64,000 nt of DNA from Streptomyces filipinensis (GTDB lineage: Bacteria > Actinomycetota > Actinomycetes > Streptomycetales > Streptomycetaceae), in assembly GCF_014649495.1 (NCBI RefSeq), contig NZ_BMTD01000026.1, positions 41,449 to 105,448 on the forward strand, read 5' to 3'. Below, one piece after another: positions 24,439-34,298 of this stretch (the stretch's first letter is position 1; each line of letters begins with the position of its first letter). The translations under genes and the position numbers were made by a program. The notes beneath the pieces were generated by a model. That model did no database searches and was not told the DNA's origin. It worked only from the letters and a program-made list of their open reading frames with translations.

Positions 24439-25776
24439 TCAGCCCCGCAGGGCTTCGACAGCGGCGGCCAGCGCCTGCGGCACGTCCGGTACGAGCGTGT
24501 GCGCGCCGTCGCGTACGACGTGCCGGCCACCCACGACCGTGTGCCGTACGTCCGCCGCGCCCGCCGCGAATACGGCCGTCTCGGCGCCCAGCCTGGGCAG
24601 CGGCCCGGCCGTCCTGACCGAGTCGAGGGCGAGGGTGGTGAAGTCGGCGAGGGCGCCGGGTTCGAGGGTGCCGGCCTCGTCCCAGCCGAGGGCGGCGTGA
24701 CCGTCGGCGGTGGCGGCCCGCAGCAGGGCGGCGGCCGTCCAGTGCCCCCGGGTGCGGGTGCGCAGCCGCTCGTTCAGCTCCATCGCGCGCGCCTCTTCGA
24801 GCAGGTCGATGACGGCGTGGCTGTCGGAGCCGAGGGAGAGCGGTGAGCCGGCCCGCTGCAGGGCGACGGCCGGGCCGATGCCGTCGGCCAGGTCGCGCTC
24901 GGTCGTCGGGCACATGCAGGTGCCGGTGCCGGAGCCGCCGAGCAGGGCGATGTCCTCGTCGGTGAGGTGGGTGTTGTGCACCCCGGTGGTGCGCGCGCCG
25001 AGGACGCCGTGGTCGGCCAGCAGCCGGGTGGGCGTGCAGCCGTGCGCGGCGAGGCAGGCGTCGTTCTCGGCGGTCTGCTCCGACAGGTGCACATGCAGCG
25101 GGGCCCGCCGCTGTTCGGCCCACCCGGCGACGGTCGCCAGCTGGCCGGCGGGCACGGCCCGTACGGAGTGGATCGCCGCCCCGATCCGTGCGTGATCCCG
25201 TTCCTTGAGAACTGCACAGCGGTCCGCCCAGGCCTCCGCGCTGCCGTCGGAGAAGCGCAGCTGGTGGGGGTCGGGCGGCTCACCGAAGCCGGACGAGAGG
25301 TAGCAGGTGTCGAGGAGGGTGATCCGGATGCCGGCCTCGGCGGCGGCGTCGATCAGCGCCTCGCCCATGGCGTTGGGGTCGGCGTAGGGGGTGCCGCCGC
25401 GCGCGTGGTGCACGTAGTGGAACTCGCCGACACAGGTGATGCCGGCGAGGGCCATCTCGGCGTACACCGCGCGCGCCAGGGCGTGGTAGGTGTCCGGGGT
25501 GAGGTGGTCGGCGACGGAGTACATCACCTCGCGCCAGGTCCAGAAGGTGCCGCTGCCGACCTGGACGGTGCCGCGCAGCGCCCGGTGGAAGGCGTGGCTG
25601 TGGGCGTTGGCGAGCCCGGGCAGGGTGAGCCCGCGCAGCACCTCGGCACCGGGCGGCGGGGTGGGCGCCCCGGTGCGGACCGCGCCGATCCGCCCGTCCC
25701 CGACCTCCACCACCACCCCCGGCTCGACCCGGTCGCCGAGCCAGGCGTGCTCCAACCAGTAGGTCCCCTTGGTCAC
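24439..25776 (-). CDS. hutF: Formimidoylglutamate deiminase
   Basis: The 445-residue amidohydrolase turns N-formimidoyl-glutamate into N-formylglutamate plus ammonia. It shows GLANAHSHAFHRALRG (metal HxH), the long FWTWREVMY segment typical of HutF, PLHVHLSEQTAEN, GVHNTHLTDEDI and LSLGSDSHAVIDLLEEARAMEL (metal Asp). GTG 25776 overlaps the previous stop as GTGA, implying translational coupling. Together with hutU and hutI it places this organism in the HutF branch of histidine breakdown, which ends through N-formylglutamate. Confidence 0.93.
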   Translation of the reverse strand: MTKGTYWLEHAWLGDRVEPGVVVEVGDGRIGAVRTGAPTPPPGAEVLRGLTLPGLANAHSHAFHRALRGTVQVGSGTFWTWREVMYSVADHLTPDTYHALARAVYAEMALAGITCVGEFHYVHHARGGTPYADPNAMGEALIDAAAEAGIRITLLDTCYLSSGFGEPPDPHQLRFSDGSAEAWADRCAVLKERDHARIGAAIHSVRAVPAGQLATVAGWAEQRRAPLHVHLSEQTAENDACLAAHGCTPTRLLADHGVLGARTTGVHNTHLTDEDIALLGGSGTGTCMCPTTERDLADGIGPAVALQRAGSPLSLGSDSHAVIDLLEEARAMELNERLRTRTRGHWTAAALLRAATADGHAALGWDEAGTLEPGALADFTTLALDSVRTAGPLPRLGAETAVFAAGAADVRHTVVGGRHVVRDGAHTLVPDVPQALAAAVEALRG

Positions 25777-27166
25777 CTGCAGGCCAGCCCTTCCAGTACG
25801 TCGGCGAGCGCGTGCACCCCGGCCACGCAGTCGTCCTCGGCGGCGAACTCGGCCGGGGAGTGCGAGACTCCGGTGGGGTTGCGCACGAACAGCATGGCGG
25901 TAGGAATGCTGCCGGAGAGGATTCCGGCGTCGTGTCCGGCCCCGGTGCCGAGGACGGGCGCCTTCAGACCGGTGTCCTTGCCGAGGATGCGGCCGAGTTC
26001 GTCGCGCAGCGCGTGATCGAACTCCACGACCGGCGTGAAGGACTCCCGGACGACGTCCAGGTCGATGCCGTGGGCGTCGGCGTACTCGCGTGCGGCCTTC
26101 TCCACGCCCCCGACCACCGTGTCCAGGGTCTCCTGGTCGGCGGCGCGGGAGTCGAGCCAGCCGCGCACCAGCGAGGGGATCGCGTTGACGCCGTTCGGTT
26201 CCACCGTGATCTTCCCGAAGGTGGCGACGGCACCGGCGAGTGCGGCCTCGCGGCGGGCGGCGAGCACGGTCTCGGCGTAGGACAGCATCGGGTCGCGGCG
26301 GTCGACCAGCCGGGTGGTACCGGCGTGGTTGGCCTCGCCCCGGAAGTCGAACCGCCAGCGGCCGTGCGGCCAGATGGCGCTGGCGACGCCGACCCGGTCG
26401 CCGGACAGGTCCAGCGCGCGGCCCTGTTCGACGTGCAGCTCGACGAAGGCGCCGATCCGGGCCAGCCGCTCGGGGTCGGCCCCGATGCCCTCGGGGTCGT
26501 ACCCGGCGGCCTCCATGGCCTGCGGCAGGGTGATCCCGTCGCCGTCGGTGAGCCGATGGGCCTGCTCGACGCTCAGCTGCCCCGCGGTGAGCCGCGAGCC
26601 GACACAGGCGAGCCCGAAGCGAGCCCCTTCCTCGTCGCCGAAGTTGACGATGGCCAGGGGCTTGCCGAACCGCACGCCCCGGCCGCGCAGCTCGTCCAGC
26701 GCGGCGAAGGAGGACACGACCCCGAGGGGTCCGTCGAAGGCGCCCCCGTCCGGCACCGAGTCCAGATGCGACCCGGTGACGACGGCGTCGCCTGCGGCGG
26801 GGTCGCCGAGCCAGGCCCACTGGTTCCCGTTGCGGTCGACCTCGTACGCCAGCCCGCGGTCCTCGGCCTGCTGCCGGAACCAGGCCCGGCAGTCGGCGTC
26901 GGCCCCGGTCCAGGCGAAGCGCCGGTAACCCCCGGAGTCGGGGTGCCGGCCGACGGGGAGCAACTCGCGCCACATCTCCTGGAAGGAGGCACCACGGTGT
27001 CCCCCACCCCGCACCGGCTGTGGGCAGTCGTTCCGCGGGGCGATGGGGGTCCCCCCGCTCGAACGAAGTTGAGAGTGGGGGAGGGTGGGCACAGCCGAAC
27101 CCGCACCCGGCGCCGGGACCTCAGCCCCCACCGGAGAGTTGCCGCTGTGCCCGCCTGGATCCTGGC

Positions 27167-27170
<4 letters not shown>
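25773..27170 (-). CDS. M20-family amidohydrolase (allantoate/N-carbamoyl-amino-acid type) in hut operon
   Basis: The 465-residue zinc amidohydrolase has TGSHLDSVPDGGAFDGPLGV (metal HxD and bridging Asp), NFGDEEGARFG (Glu-Glu), ELHVEQG (metal His), GEANHAGTTRL (dimer-interface His) and AGHDAG (last metal His). Family members hydrolyse allantoate, carbamoyl-beta-alanine and similar C-N bonds. In this operon the missing step is N-formylglutamate to glutamate, so this enzyme may do it. That is inference from position. GTG 27170 overlaps hutU by four bases. Residues about 25-52 are encoded by an inserted repeat, so the original start may have lain near residue 60. Confidence 0.82.
27016..27098. 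mobile_element. MITE-like Streptomyces repeat inserted in 5' end of amidohydrolase gene
   Basis: An 83-bp element is bounded by inverted ends CGGCTGTG (27016-27023) and CACAGCCG (27091-27098). The middle holds a GGGGGTCCCCCC palindrome followed by a CGAACGAAGTTGAGAG stretch and a G-rich run. This wording is familiar as a small dispersed Streptomyces intergenic repeat. Here it lies inside a coding frame and is read through, adding a low-complexity insert near the N-terminus. No transposase is present. Confidence 0.7.
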
Positions 27171-28831
<1,661 letters not shown>

Positions 28832-28855
28832 CGTCTGCCTCCTCCTGTTACTACG

Positions 28856-28884
28856 TCTATTCACATCCTGACCGCCTGAATAGA
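28856..28884. promoter_or_regulatory. hut operon operator dyad (TCTATTCA/TGAATAGA)
   Basis: TCTATTCA (28856-28863) and TGAATAGA (28877-28884) are perfect 8-base arms, 25-53 bases upstream of the hutU start, in the gap with the divergent decarboxylase-like gene. The 10-mer CGTCTATTCA at 28854-28863 recurs exactly in the promoter of the histidine-ammonia-lyase-like gene at 35852-35861, which supports a shared regulator. Confidence 0.6.
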
Positions 28885-28989
28885 ACTAGTCAATACATCG
28901 GGGCGCACGCGTCCGCGCGCCATCGGTGTTTGGCTGGATGCATCCGAGCGGGGCACCAAGGAACACGAGGGGACACGAGGAGAGAGGCC

Positions 28990-30372
28990 GTGGCGCAGGA
29001 CATCGAGACGGAGGCCGCCGAGGCACAGGAGCGCGCCGCCCGGCGGGACCAGGCGGTGCGCGCCGCAGTCGAGCAGGGCCTGCTGGGGCCGGACGCCGCC
29101 GTGGTGGGGCTGCTGGACGTCACCGGGATCCGGGAGTCCGCGGCGGCGCTGCGGTCGGCGTTCGACGCGGTCCTGCCGCCGGGGACGCCGGTGCTGCACG
29201 CCTTCGCGGTGAAGGCGACCCCGCTGGTGCCGGTGCTGCGCCTGCTGCACGAGGCCGGGATCGGCGCGGAGGTGGCGAGCCCGGGCGAGCTGGCGCTGGC
29301 CCGCGCGGCCGGGGTGCCGCCCGCCCTGACCGTGCTGGACTCGCCCGCCAAGACCCCGGCCGAGCTGCGTGAGGCGCTGACGCTGGGCGTCGCCGTCAAC
29401 GCCGACAACCCGCAGGAACTGGACCGCCTGGACGCCCTGATCCGGTCCGCGCCCACCCGCTCCCCCCTCGGCATCCGGGTCAACCCGCAGATCGGCGGCG
29501 GCGCGATCGGGGCGACCTCGACGGCGACGGAGACCTCGAAGTTCGGGGTGGCGCTGCGCGACGAGGGGGCGCGCGAGTGGGTCGTCCGGGCGTACCTGGA
29601 CCGGCCGTGGCTGACCCGGCTGCACGCGCACACCGGCTCGCAGGGCATCCCGCTGGGCCTGCTGGTACGGGGTGCGGCGGAGGCGTACGCGCTGGCGGAG
29701 GAGATCAACGCGCGGGCGGGGCGGCGGCAGGTCGACACGCTCGACATCGGCGGCGGACTGCCGGTGAACTTCGCGGCCGAGACGACGGCACCGTCGTACG
29801 CGGAGTACGCCCGACTGCTGGCCGAGCGGGTGCCGGGACTGTTCGACGGGCGGTACGGGCTGGTGACCGAGTTCGGGCGGTCACTGCTGGCCAAGCACGG
29901 GACGGTGGTGGCCCGGGTGGAGTACGCCAAGAGCGCGGGCGGGCGGCGGATCGCGGTGACGCACGCGGGTGTGCAGGTGGCGACGCGGACGGTGTACGCG
30001 CCGGGGGCGTGGCCGCTCAGGATCGCCGCGTACGACCCCAAGGGGCGGCCGAAGCCGGGTCCCGAGGTGGTGCAGGACGTGGCCGGGCCGGCCTGCTTCT
30101 CCGGCGACCTGCTGGCCGAGGGCCGCGCGCTGCCCCTGCTGGAGCAGGGCGACTACGCGGCGGCGCTGGACACGGGCGCGTACTACTTCGCCCACCACTA
30201 CGCCTACAACTCCCTGGCCCGGCCCGGCATCCACGGCTTCGCACCGGACGGTTCGGGCGGGGTCGCCTTCGCCACCGTACGGGAGCCGCAGACCGTCGCC
30301 GAGGTGGTGGCCGAGTCCGGCGGGGCGCATGCGTCCGCGCTCACCACCCTCGGCGCCCCCGGGAGCCGTTGA
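28990..30372 (+). CDS. Diaminopimelate-decarboxylase-like PLP enzyme
   Basis: The 460-residue protein is a fold-III PLP decarboxylase-like enzyme. It has HAFAVKATPLVPVLRLLHEAG (PLP Lys in FAVKA), AEVASPGELALARAAG, RVNPQIGGGAIGATSTATETSKFGV, LHAHTGSQG (His stacking on PLP), DIGGGLPVNF (phosphate-binding glycines) and GPACFSGDLLAEGR (catalytic Cys of the dimer partner). Specificity for diaminopimelate, ornithine or another amino acid cannot be settled. The unusual GAIGATSTATE segment differs from typical LysA. It starts at GTG 28990 after a GAGGAGAGAGG stretch, divergent from hutU. Confidence 0.85.
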   Translation: MAQDIETEAAEAQERAARRDQAVRAAVEQGLLGPDAAVVGLLDVTGIRESAAALRSAFDAVLPPGTPVLHAFAVKATPLVPVLRLLHEAGIGAEVASPGELALARAAGVPPALTVLDSPAKTPAELREALTLGVAVNADNPQELDRLDALIRSAPTRSPLGIRVNPQIGGGAIGATSTATETSKFGVALRDEGAREWVVRAYLDRPWLTRLHAHTGSQGIPLGLLVRGAAEAYALAEEINARAGRRQVDTLDIGGGLPVNFAAETTAPSYAEYARLLAERVPGLFDGRYGLVTEFGRSLLAKHGTVVARVEYAKSAGGRRIAVTHAGVQVATRTVYAPGAWPLRIAAYDPKGRPKPGPEVVQDVAGPACFSGDLLAEGRALPLLEQGDYAAALDTGAYYFAHHYAYNSLARPGIHGFAPDGSGGVAFATVREPQTVAEVVAESGGAHASALTTLGAPGSR

Positions 30373-30551
30373 CGCACCCCCTGCACCCTCGAACAAATGG
30401 ATCAACTCGTCCGGCACAGACGTCAGTTGACCCACACTAGTACCCCGGACGCATGTTCCACCGGAAAATGCCAAAGGCTCGCCCTTCCGCGCGCACCGTG
30501 CGTAGTGTCGCTGTCACTCAGCCGGAGTCCCAGGCGGGAGGGGAGCCCACG

Positions 30552-30935
30552 GTGCCCGGAATCGACGAGTGCCTGCTGGAAGCGATGCGGTTACCGGGTG
30601 CCCGGGGCGCGGCGCTGGTGGACTGGACGAGCGGACTGGCCCTCGGCACGGTCGGGGAGGCGCCCGGTGGCGATCACGAGACGACCGCCGCCGAGGCCGC
30701 CGAACTCGCCCGGATGGCCGCCGAGCACGGAGCCTTCGCGGCCCAGGGGGACGGACACCCGCCGGTCGAGGACGTGATCGTCAGCAACCGCGACAGCTAT
30801 CACCTGCTGCGGTTCGTGGACACGTCCTTCGACAGCAGCGTGTTCCTGCACCTGTGGCTCGGCCGCGAGGACGGCAATCTGGCGCTCGCCCGGATCCGGC
30901 TCGGCGAGATGGCGGACCGGCTGGTGCTGGGATGA
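30552..30935 (+). CDS. Roadblock/LC7-type small protein, first of operon
   Basis: The 127-residue protein has the Roadblock-like core GARGAALVDWTSGLALGTVG, a middle helix and DVIVSNRDSYHLLRFVDTSFDSSVFLHLWLGREDGNLALARIRL. It resembles the protein at 32296-32670, which has the same VALVDYTSGMALGTMG and QYHLIRLL phrases. Bacterial Roadblock proteins partner small GTPases or organise membrane complexes, but no GTPase gene is next to it. GTG 30552 has GGGAG upstream. Codon 14 is the rare TTA (30591-30593), making it a candidate for bldA (tRNA-Leu UUA) control. Confidence 0.8.
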   Translation: MPGIDECLLEAMRLPGARGAALVDWTSGLALGTVGEAPGGDHETTAAEAAELARMAAEHGAFAAQGDGHPPVEDVIVSNRDSYHLLRFVDTSFDSSVFLHLWLGREDGNLALARIRLGEMADRLVLG

Positions 30936-31744
30936 CCGTGGTGCAGATACCTCCGCCGCCCCTGCCGGTGCGGGACAAGGCGGCCCCACGAGCGCTGTCG
31001 CCGATGCTGACCCGGCTCGCCGAGGAGCGGGCCACCGGCGTCCTGGTCCGCGAGCACGGCACCCTGTACCTCGCCGAGGGCCGCGTGGTGCACGCCGAGA
31101 GCCCGCTCGCCCCCGGCCTCGACGTGCTCCTCACGGCCCACGGCACCCTCGCCGCCACCGCCTGGCAGCGGGCCGCCACCGCGACGGCCGGCCCGCTGCA
31201 GGCCGCCGAACTCCTCCTGGAGTCCGGGGTGTTGCCCGCCGGCGCGCTGGAACTGTGCCATCTGGACGCGCTGTACGACGCCGGGTACTTCGCGCTGGCC
31301 CCGAGCAGCACCCCGGGACGCTTCCGCTACGACAACGCGCCCCGCGTCGGCCCGTTGCCCTCGGTCCCGGTCGTCGCGCTGGAACGCGAGACGCTGCGCC
31401 GCCGTCTGATGCTGCACCGGCTGTGGCCCGACCCGGCCGCCGACAGCGCCCCGCTGATCCGTGCGGACCCGGCCGTCGGACCGGCCGGCACCGCACCCGT
31501 CACACCCCGGCAACGGGCGGTCCTGGACCGCGTGGACGGCATCCGCACGGCCACCGGGATCGCCCGGAACCTGGGCCGGCAGGCCTTTCACACCCTGGTC
31601 GACGTGCGCCGGCTCGCGGCGGCCGGCCATGTCGCGCCCCTGCCACCCGTCGTCCCCGAACCCGCCCCACCGCCCCCACCCCCGGTCACCGACCCCGACA
31701 TCGCGCTGTTGAAGAGGCTCAGGGATGCACTGGAGGCGCTTTGA
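30932..31744 (+). CDS. Putative DUF4388-like (PATAN) regulatory protein
   Basis: The 270-residue protein has an N-terminal region MLTRLAEERATGVLVREHGTLYLAEGRVVHAESPLAPG resembling DUF4388/PATAN effector domains, a helical middle and a C-terminal winged-helix-like part (QRAVLDRVDGIRTATGIARNLGRQAFHTLVDVRRLAAAGHV). It ends with a Pro-rich linker and a short helix. ATG 30932 overlaps the upstream stop (ATGA). Association with Roadblock proteins suggests a membrane-linked regulatory or gliding-like GTPase system, but the exact role is unknown. Confidence 0.7.
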   Translation: MTVVQIPPPPLPVRDKAAPRALSPMLTRLAEERATGVLVREHGTLYLAEGRVVHAESPLAPGLDVLLTAHGTLAATAWQRAATATAGPLQAAELLLESGVLPAGALELCHLDALYDAGYFALAPSSTPGRFRYDNAPRVGPLPSVPVVALERETLRRRLMLHRLWPDPAADSAPLIRADPAVGPAGTAPVTPRQRAVLDRVDGIRTATGIARNLGRQAFHTLVDVRRLAAAGHVAPLPPVVPEPAPPPPPPVTDPDIALLKRLRDALEAL

Positions 31745-31775
31745 ACGGCACCGCCCCGCCGAGAGGAGAGAGCTG

Positions 31776-32267
31776 ATGGTGTCCGAGGAGGACCTGCAAA
31801 CGGTCCTGGACGAGCTGCACCGGCTGCGCGCCCGGGTGCCGCAGCTCACCGGGGCGCTCGCGGCCGGCGTCGACGGTCTCGTCGTCGCCCACGACACCCC
31901 CGGCGTCGACCCCGAGGGCCTCTCGGCGCTCACCGCCGCCGCGCTCGGCGTCGCCGTACGGGTCAGCGACGCCACCGGGCACGGCGGCTTCCGGGAGCTG
32001 CTGGTGCGCGGTGAGCGCGGCTACATCTCCACCTACGCCGCCGGCCGCACCGCCGTGCTGACCCTGCTCGCCGAGGGCCGGGTCAACGTCGGGCGGCTGC
32101 ATCTGGAGGGCCGCCGGGCCGGCGCCCGCATCGGGGAGCTGCTCGACGCCGCCGAAGCCGCCGCCCGGACCGCCCGCCGCCCCACCCGGACCGCACCCGC
32201 ACGCACCCGCACCACCCGCACGCCCCGCACCACGGCCGCCGAGGCACACACCGCGACCGACAACTGA
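31776..32267 (+). CDS. Roadblock/LC7-domain protein with basic Thr-rich tail
   Basis: The 163-residue protein has a Roadblock fold (residues about 5-115; LTGALAAGVDGLVVAHDTPGVDPEGLSALTAAALGVA, GHGGFRELLVRGERGYISTYAAG, TAVLTLLAEGRVNVGRLHLEGRR). The tail is rich in Thr, Arg and Ala and is probably disordered. ATG 31776 follows GAGAGGAGAGAG. It resembles the CvnB-type proteins of Streptomyces conservons, but the kinase and GTPase partners are missing here. Confidence 0.8.
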   Translation: MVSEEDLQTVLDELHRLRARVPQLTGALAAGVDGLVVAHDTPGVDPEGLSALTAAALGVAVRVSDATGHGGFRELLVRGERGYISTYAAGRTAVLTLLAEGRVNVGRLHLEGRRAGARIGELLDAAEAAARTARRPTRTAPARTRTTRTPRTTAAEAHTATDN

Positions 32268-32295
32268 GACAACCCGACCGTTCGAAAGGACCACC

Positions 32296-32670
32296 ATGGC
32301 CAACACCGAGACCGCCCTGAAGGAAGCCCTCACCTCCATCGAGGGCGCCACCGGCGTCGCACTCGTCGACTACACCAGCGGGATGGCGCTGGGCACGATG
32401 GGCAGCAGCAAGAGCTTCGACCTGAACGTGGCCGCGGCGGGCAACACCGACGTGATCCGCGCCAAGATGCGCACGATGGAGATGCTGGGCCTCAAGGGCG
32501 AGATCGAGGACGTCCTGATCACGCTCTCGGACCAGTACCACCTGATCCGCCTGCTCAGGAGCCGCGGCGGCAACGGCCTGTTCCTCTACCTGGTCCTGGA
32601 CTCCGCCCGGGCCAACCTGGCGATGGCCCGGCACCAGCTGAGGAAGATCGAGGAGGAACTGGAGGTCTGA
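32296..32670 (+). CDS. Roadblock/LC7-domain small protein
   Basis: The 124-residue protein contains IEGATGVALVDYTSGMALGTMGSSKSFDLNVAAAGNTDVIRAKMRTM and DQYHLIRLLRSRGGNGLFLYLVLDSARANLAMARHQL, a complete Roadblock-like fold. GAAAGGACC precedes ATG 32296. It ends the four-gene set 30552-32670, whose first and last members are clearly related. No enzyme residues are expected; it should act by dimerising or by binding a partner. Confidence 0.85.
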   Translation: MANTETALKEALTSIEGATGVALVDYTSGMALGTMGSSKSFDLNVAAAGNTDVIRAKMRTMEMLGLKGEIEDVLITLSDQYHLIRLLRSRGGNGLFLYLVLDSARANLAMARHQLRKIEEELEV

Positions 32671-32680
32671 GCGAACAGGC

Positions 32681-33265
32681 CTACACCAGCGCCGCGGTAC
32701 GGCGGCGGGCCCCGCCCGGGGCCGCGTCGCCGGCCGCGACGCCCGTACCGCGCAGGCCCTTGACGGGCTTGCCCGCGGGGCCTCCGCCGCGCCGGTCGAG
32801 CCAGTCGACGCGCACCCACAGCAGCGTCTCCCCGGCCCGCTCCCGCCGGCCGATCCAGGCGGCCTTGAGGCGCAGCCCGGCGCCGAGTCCGGCCAGCAGC
32901 ATGCCGCCGGCCGCCGGCACGGCGAAGGAGGAACCGAGCGCGACGGCGAAGGCCGACAGCAGCCACCAGCGGTGCCCCCGGCGCCAGTTGCGCATGGTCA
33001 CCGCACGGTCCTGCAGCACGTCGTACTTGCCCGCGCGGGCCGCGCCGCGGGCGAGGGCGCGGTACCGCCCGCGTCGTACGAGCGCCATGGCGGCCGCGCT
33101 CACGAGGAACAGCGCGGCCCCGGCGAGCACCCCGATCCGGCGCCCGGTCGCTCCCGGCGGCAGCACACCGATCCCGGCGGCGCACACGCCGGACCACCAC
33201 AGCGGGGCGGCCCCCGCCCGTACGACGACGGCCACCCGGGCCAGTCCCTGTCCTCCGCGCGCCAC
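32681..33265 (-). CDS. Hypothetical membrane protein
   Basis: The 194-residue protein has three or four hydrophobic stretches (APLWWSGVCAAGIGVL, IGVLAGAALFLVSAAAMAL, WWLLSAFAVALGSSFAVPAAGGMLLAGLGAGL) and a basic Gly/Arg-rich C-terminus. No family is recognised. GGGAGG five bases upstream favours GTG 33265 over GTG 33283. It converges on the Roadblock operon with only 10 bases between stops. Confidence 0.7.
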   Translation of the reverse strand: MARGGQGLARVAVVVRAGAAPLWWSGVCAAGIGVLPPGATGRRIGVLAGAALFLVSAAAMALVRRGRYRALARGAARAGKYDVLQDRAVTMRNWRRGHRWWLLSAFAVALGSSFAVPAAGGMLLAGLGAGLRLKAAWIGRRERAGETLLWVRVDWLDRRGGGPAGKPVKGLRGTGVAAGDAAPGGARRRTAALV

Positions 33266-33368
33266 GTCGGCCTCCCGTGTCACGTGTCCGCAAAGCGCCT
33301 GTGTCTCGTGAGCGACGCTAGTGGCAGAACGTGAGACGAGTCTGAGAGCACACGCGAGGGACGGCCAC

Positions 33369-34298
33369 TCACTCCACGAACAGACCCCGGGCCGCCGCCT
33401 TCGCGTCGAACTCCTCCAGCCGGGCCTGTGCCTGCGGCAGGTCGTCGCAGACCGCCTCCAGCAGCACCCGTCCGAGCAGCATCGGCGCGCACGCGGTGTC
33501 GAAGGCGAGCCCGGTGCCGACCGCGGCGGGCAGCAGCAGGTCGGAGTACCTGGCGACCGGAGCGAACGCGGAGTCGGCGACCGTGACGGTGGTCAGGCCG
33601 ACGTCCTTGGCGTAGGCGAGGGTGTCGACGACCTCGCGGGGATGCCGGGGCAGCGCGAAGCACAGCAGCGCCGAGGCGCCCGCGCGGACGGCCGCGTCGA
33701 TCCGGTCCTGGACCATCGTGCCGCCCTCGTTGAGCAGCCGGACGTCCGGGTGGACCTTGGCGGCGAAGTAGGCGAAGCCGTACGCCTGGGAGGCCGCGGC
33801 GCGCAGGCCGAGCACCGGCAGCGGGCGGGAGGCGGCCAGGATCCGGCCGGCCCGCTGCACCGGGCGCGGGTCGGCGAGCAGTTCGGCGAGGTGCCTCAGG
33901 TTCTCGATCTCGGCCTCGACGGCCTGCTGGTACTCGTTGAAGGCACCCGCCTCGGCGGCCGGTTCCGCGGGGACGACCTCGCGCAGGTGCTTGCGCAGCG
34001 CCGGATAGCCGTCGAAGCCGAGGGCGACGGCGAACCGGGTGACCGACGGCTGGCTGACCCCGGCCAGCTCGGCCAGCTCGACGCTGGACAGGAAGGGCAC
34101 GTCGGCGGCCCGCCGCACCATGCTGTGCGCGATCCGGCGCTGGGTCGGCGTGAGCCGGTGTCCCTCGAAGAGCGCCTGCAGCCGGTTCGCGGGGGTGTCG
34201 GTCGGCCCGCCGGAGGCCGCACCGGGGTGCCCGCCGGACGCCGCACGGGACGCGCCGCCTCCCCCGGCCCCCGCAGCGGTACTCCTGTCCACGCTCAT
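33369..34298 (-). CDS. RpiR-family transcriptional regulator (HTH + SIS)
   Basis: The 309-residue regulator has a disordered Gly/Ala-rich start (1-35) and an RpiR HTH (LTPTQRRIAHSMVRRAADVPFLSSVELAELAGVSQPSVTRFAVALGFDGYPALRKHLRE). Its C-terminal SIS domain (ILAASRPLPVLGLRAAASQAYGFAYFAAKVHPDVRLLN ... ALLCFALPRHPREVVDTLAYAKDVGLTTVTVADS) senses a small metabolite, in the family usually a phosphosugar. ATG 34298 overlaps the lyase-like stop by four bases and has GGAGGGG upstream. It probably regulates its own operon and, through the CGTCTATTCA sites, perhaps the hut operon. Confidence 0.92.
   Translation of the reverse strand: MSVDRSTAAGAGGGGASRAASGGHPGAASGGPTDTPANRLQALFEGHRLTPTQRRIAHSMVRRAADVPFLSSVELAELAGVSQPSVTRFAVALGFDGYPALRKHLREVVPAEPAAEAGAFNEYQQAVEAEIENLRHLAELLADPRPVQRAGRILAASRPLPVLGLRAAASQAYGFAYFAAKVHPDVRLLNEGGTMVQDRIDAAVRAGASALLCFALPRHPREVVDTLAYAKDVGLTTVTVADSAFAPVARYSDLLLPAAVGTGLAFDTACAPMLLGRVLLEAVCDDLPQAQARLEEFDAKAAARGLFVE

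Noticed and set aside
24439..26973. Extended minus-strand frame joining hutF to upstream sequence
   Set aside because: The upstream half overlaps the M20 amidohydrolase in another frame and has no motif content. GTG 25776 with the 4-base overlap is the natural hutF start.
30552..32670. Conservon (cvnABCD) operon
   Set aside because: Only Roadblock-type and DUF4388-like proteins are present. There is no nitrate-sensor-like kinase, DUF742 protein or Ras-like GTPase.
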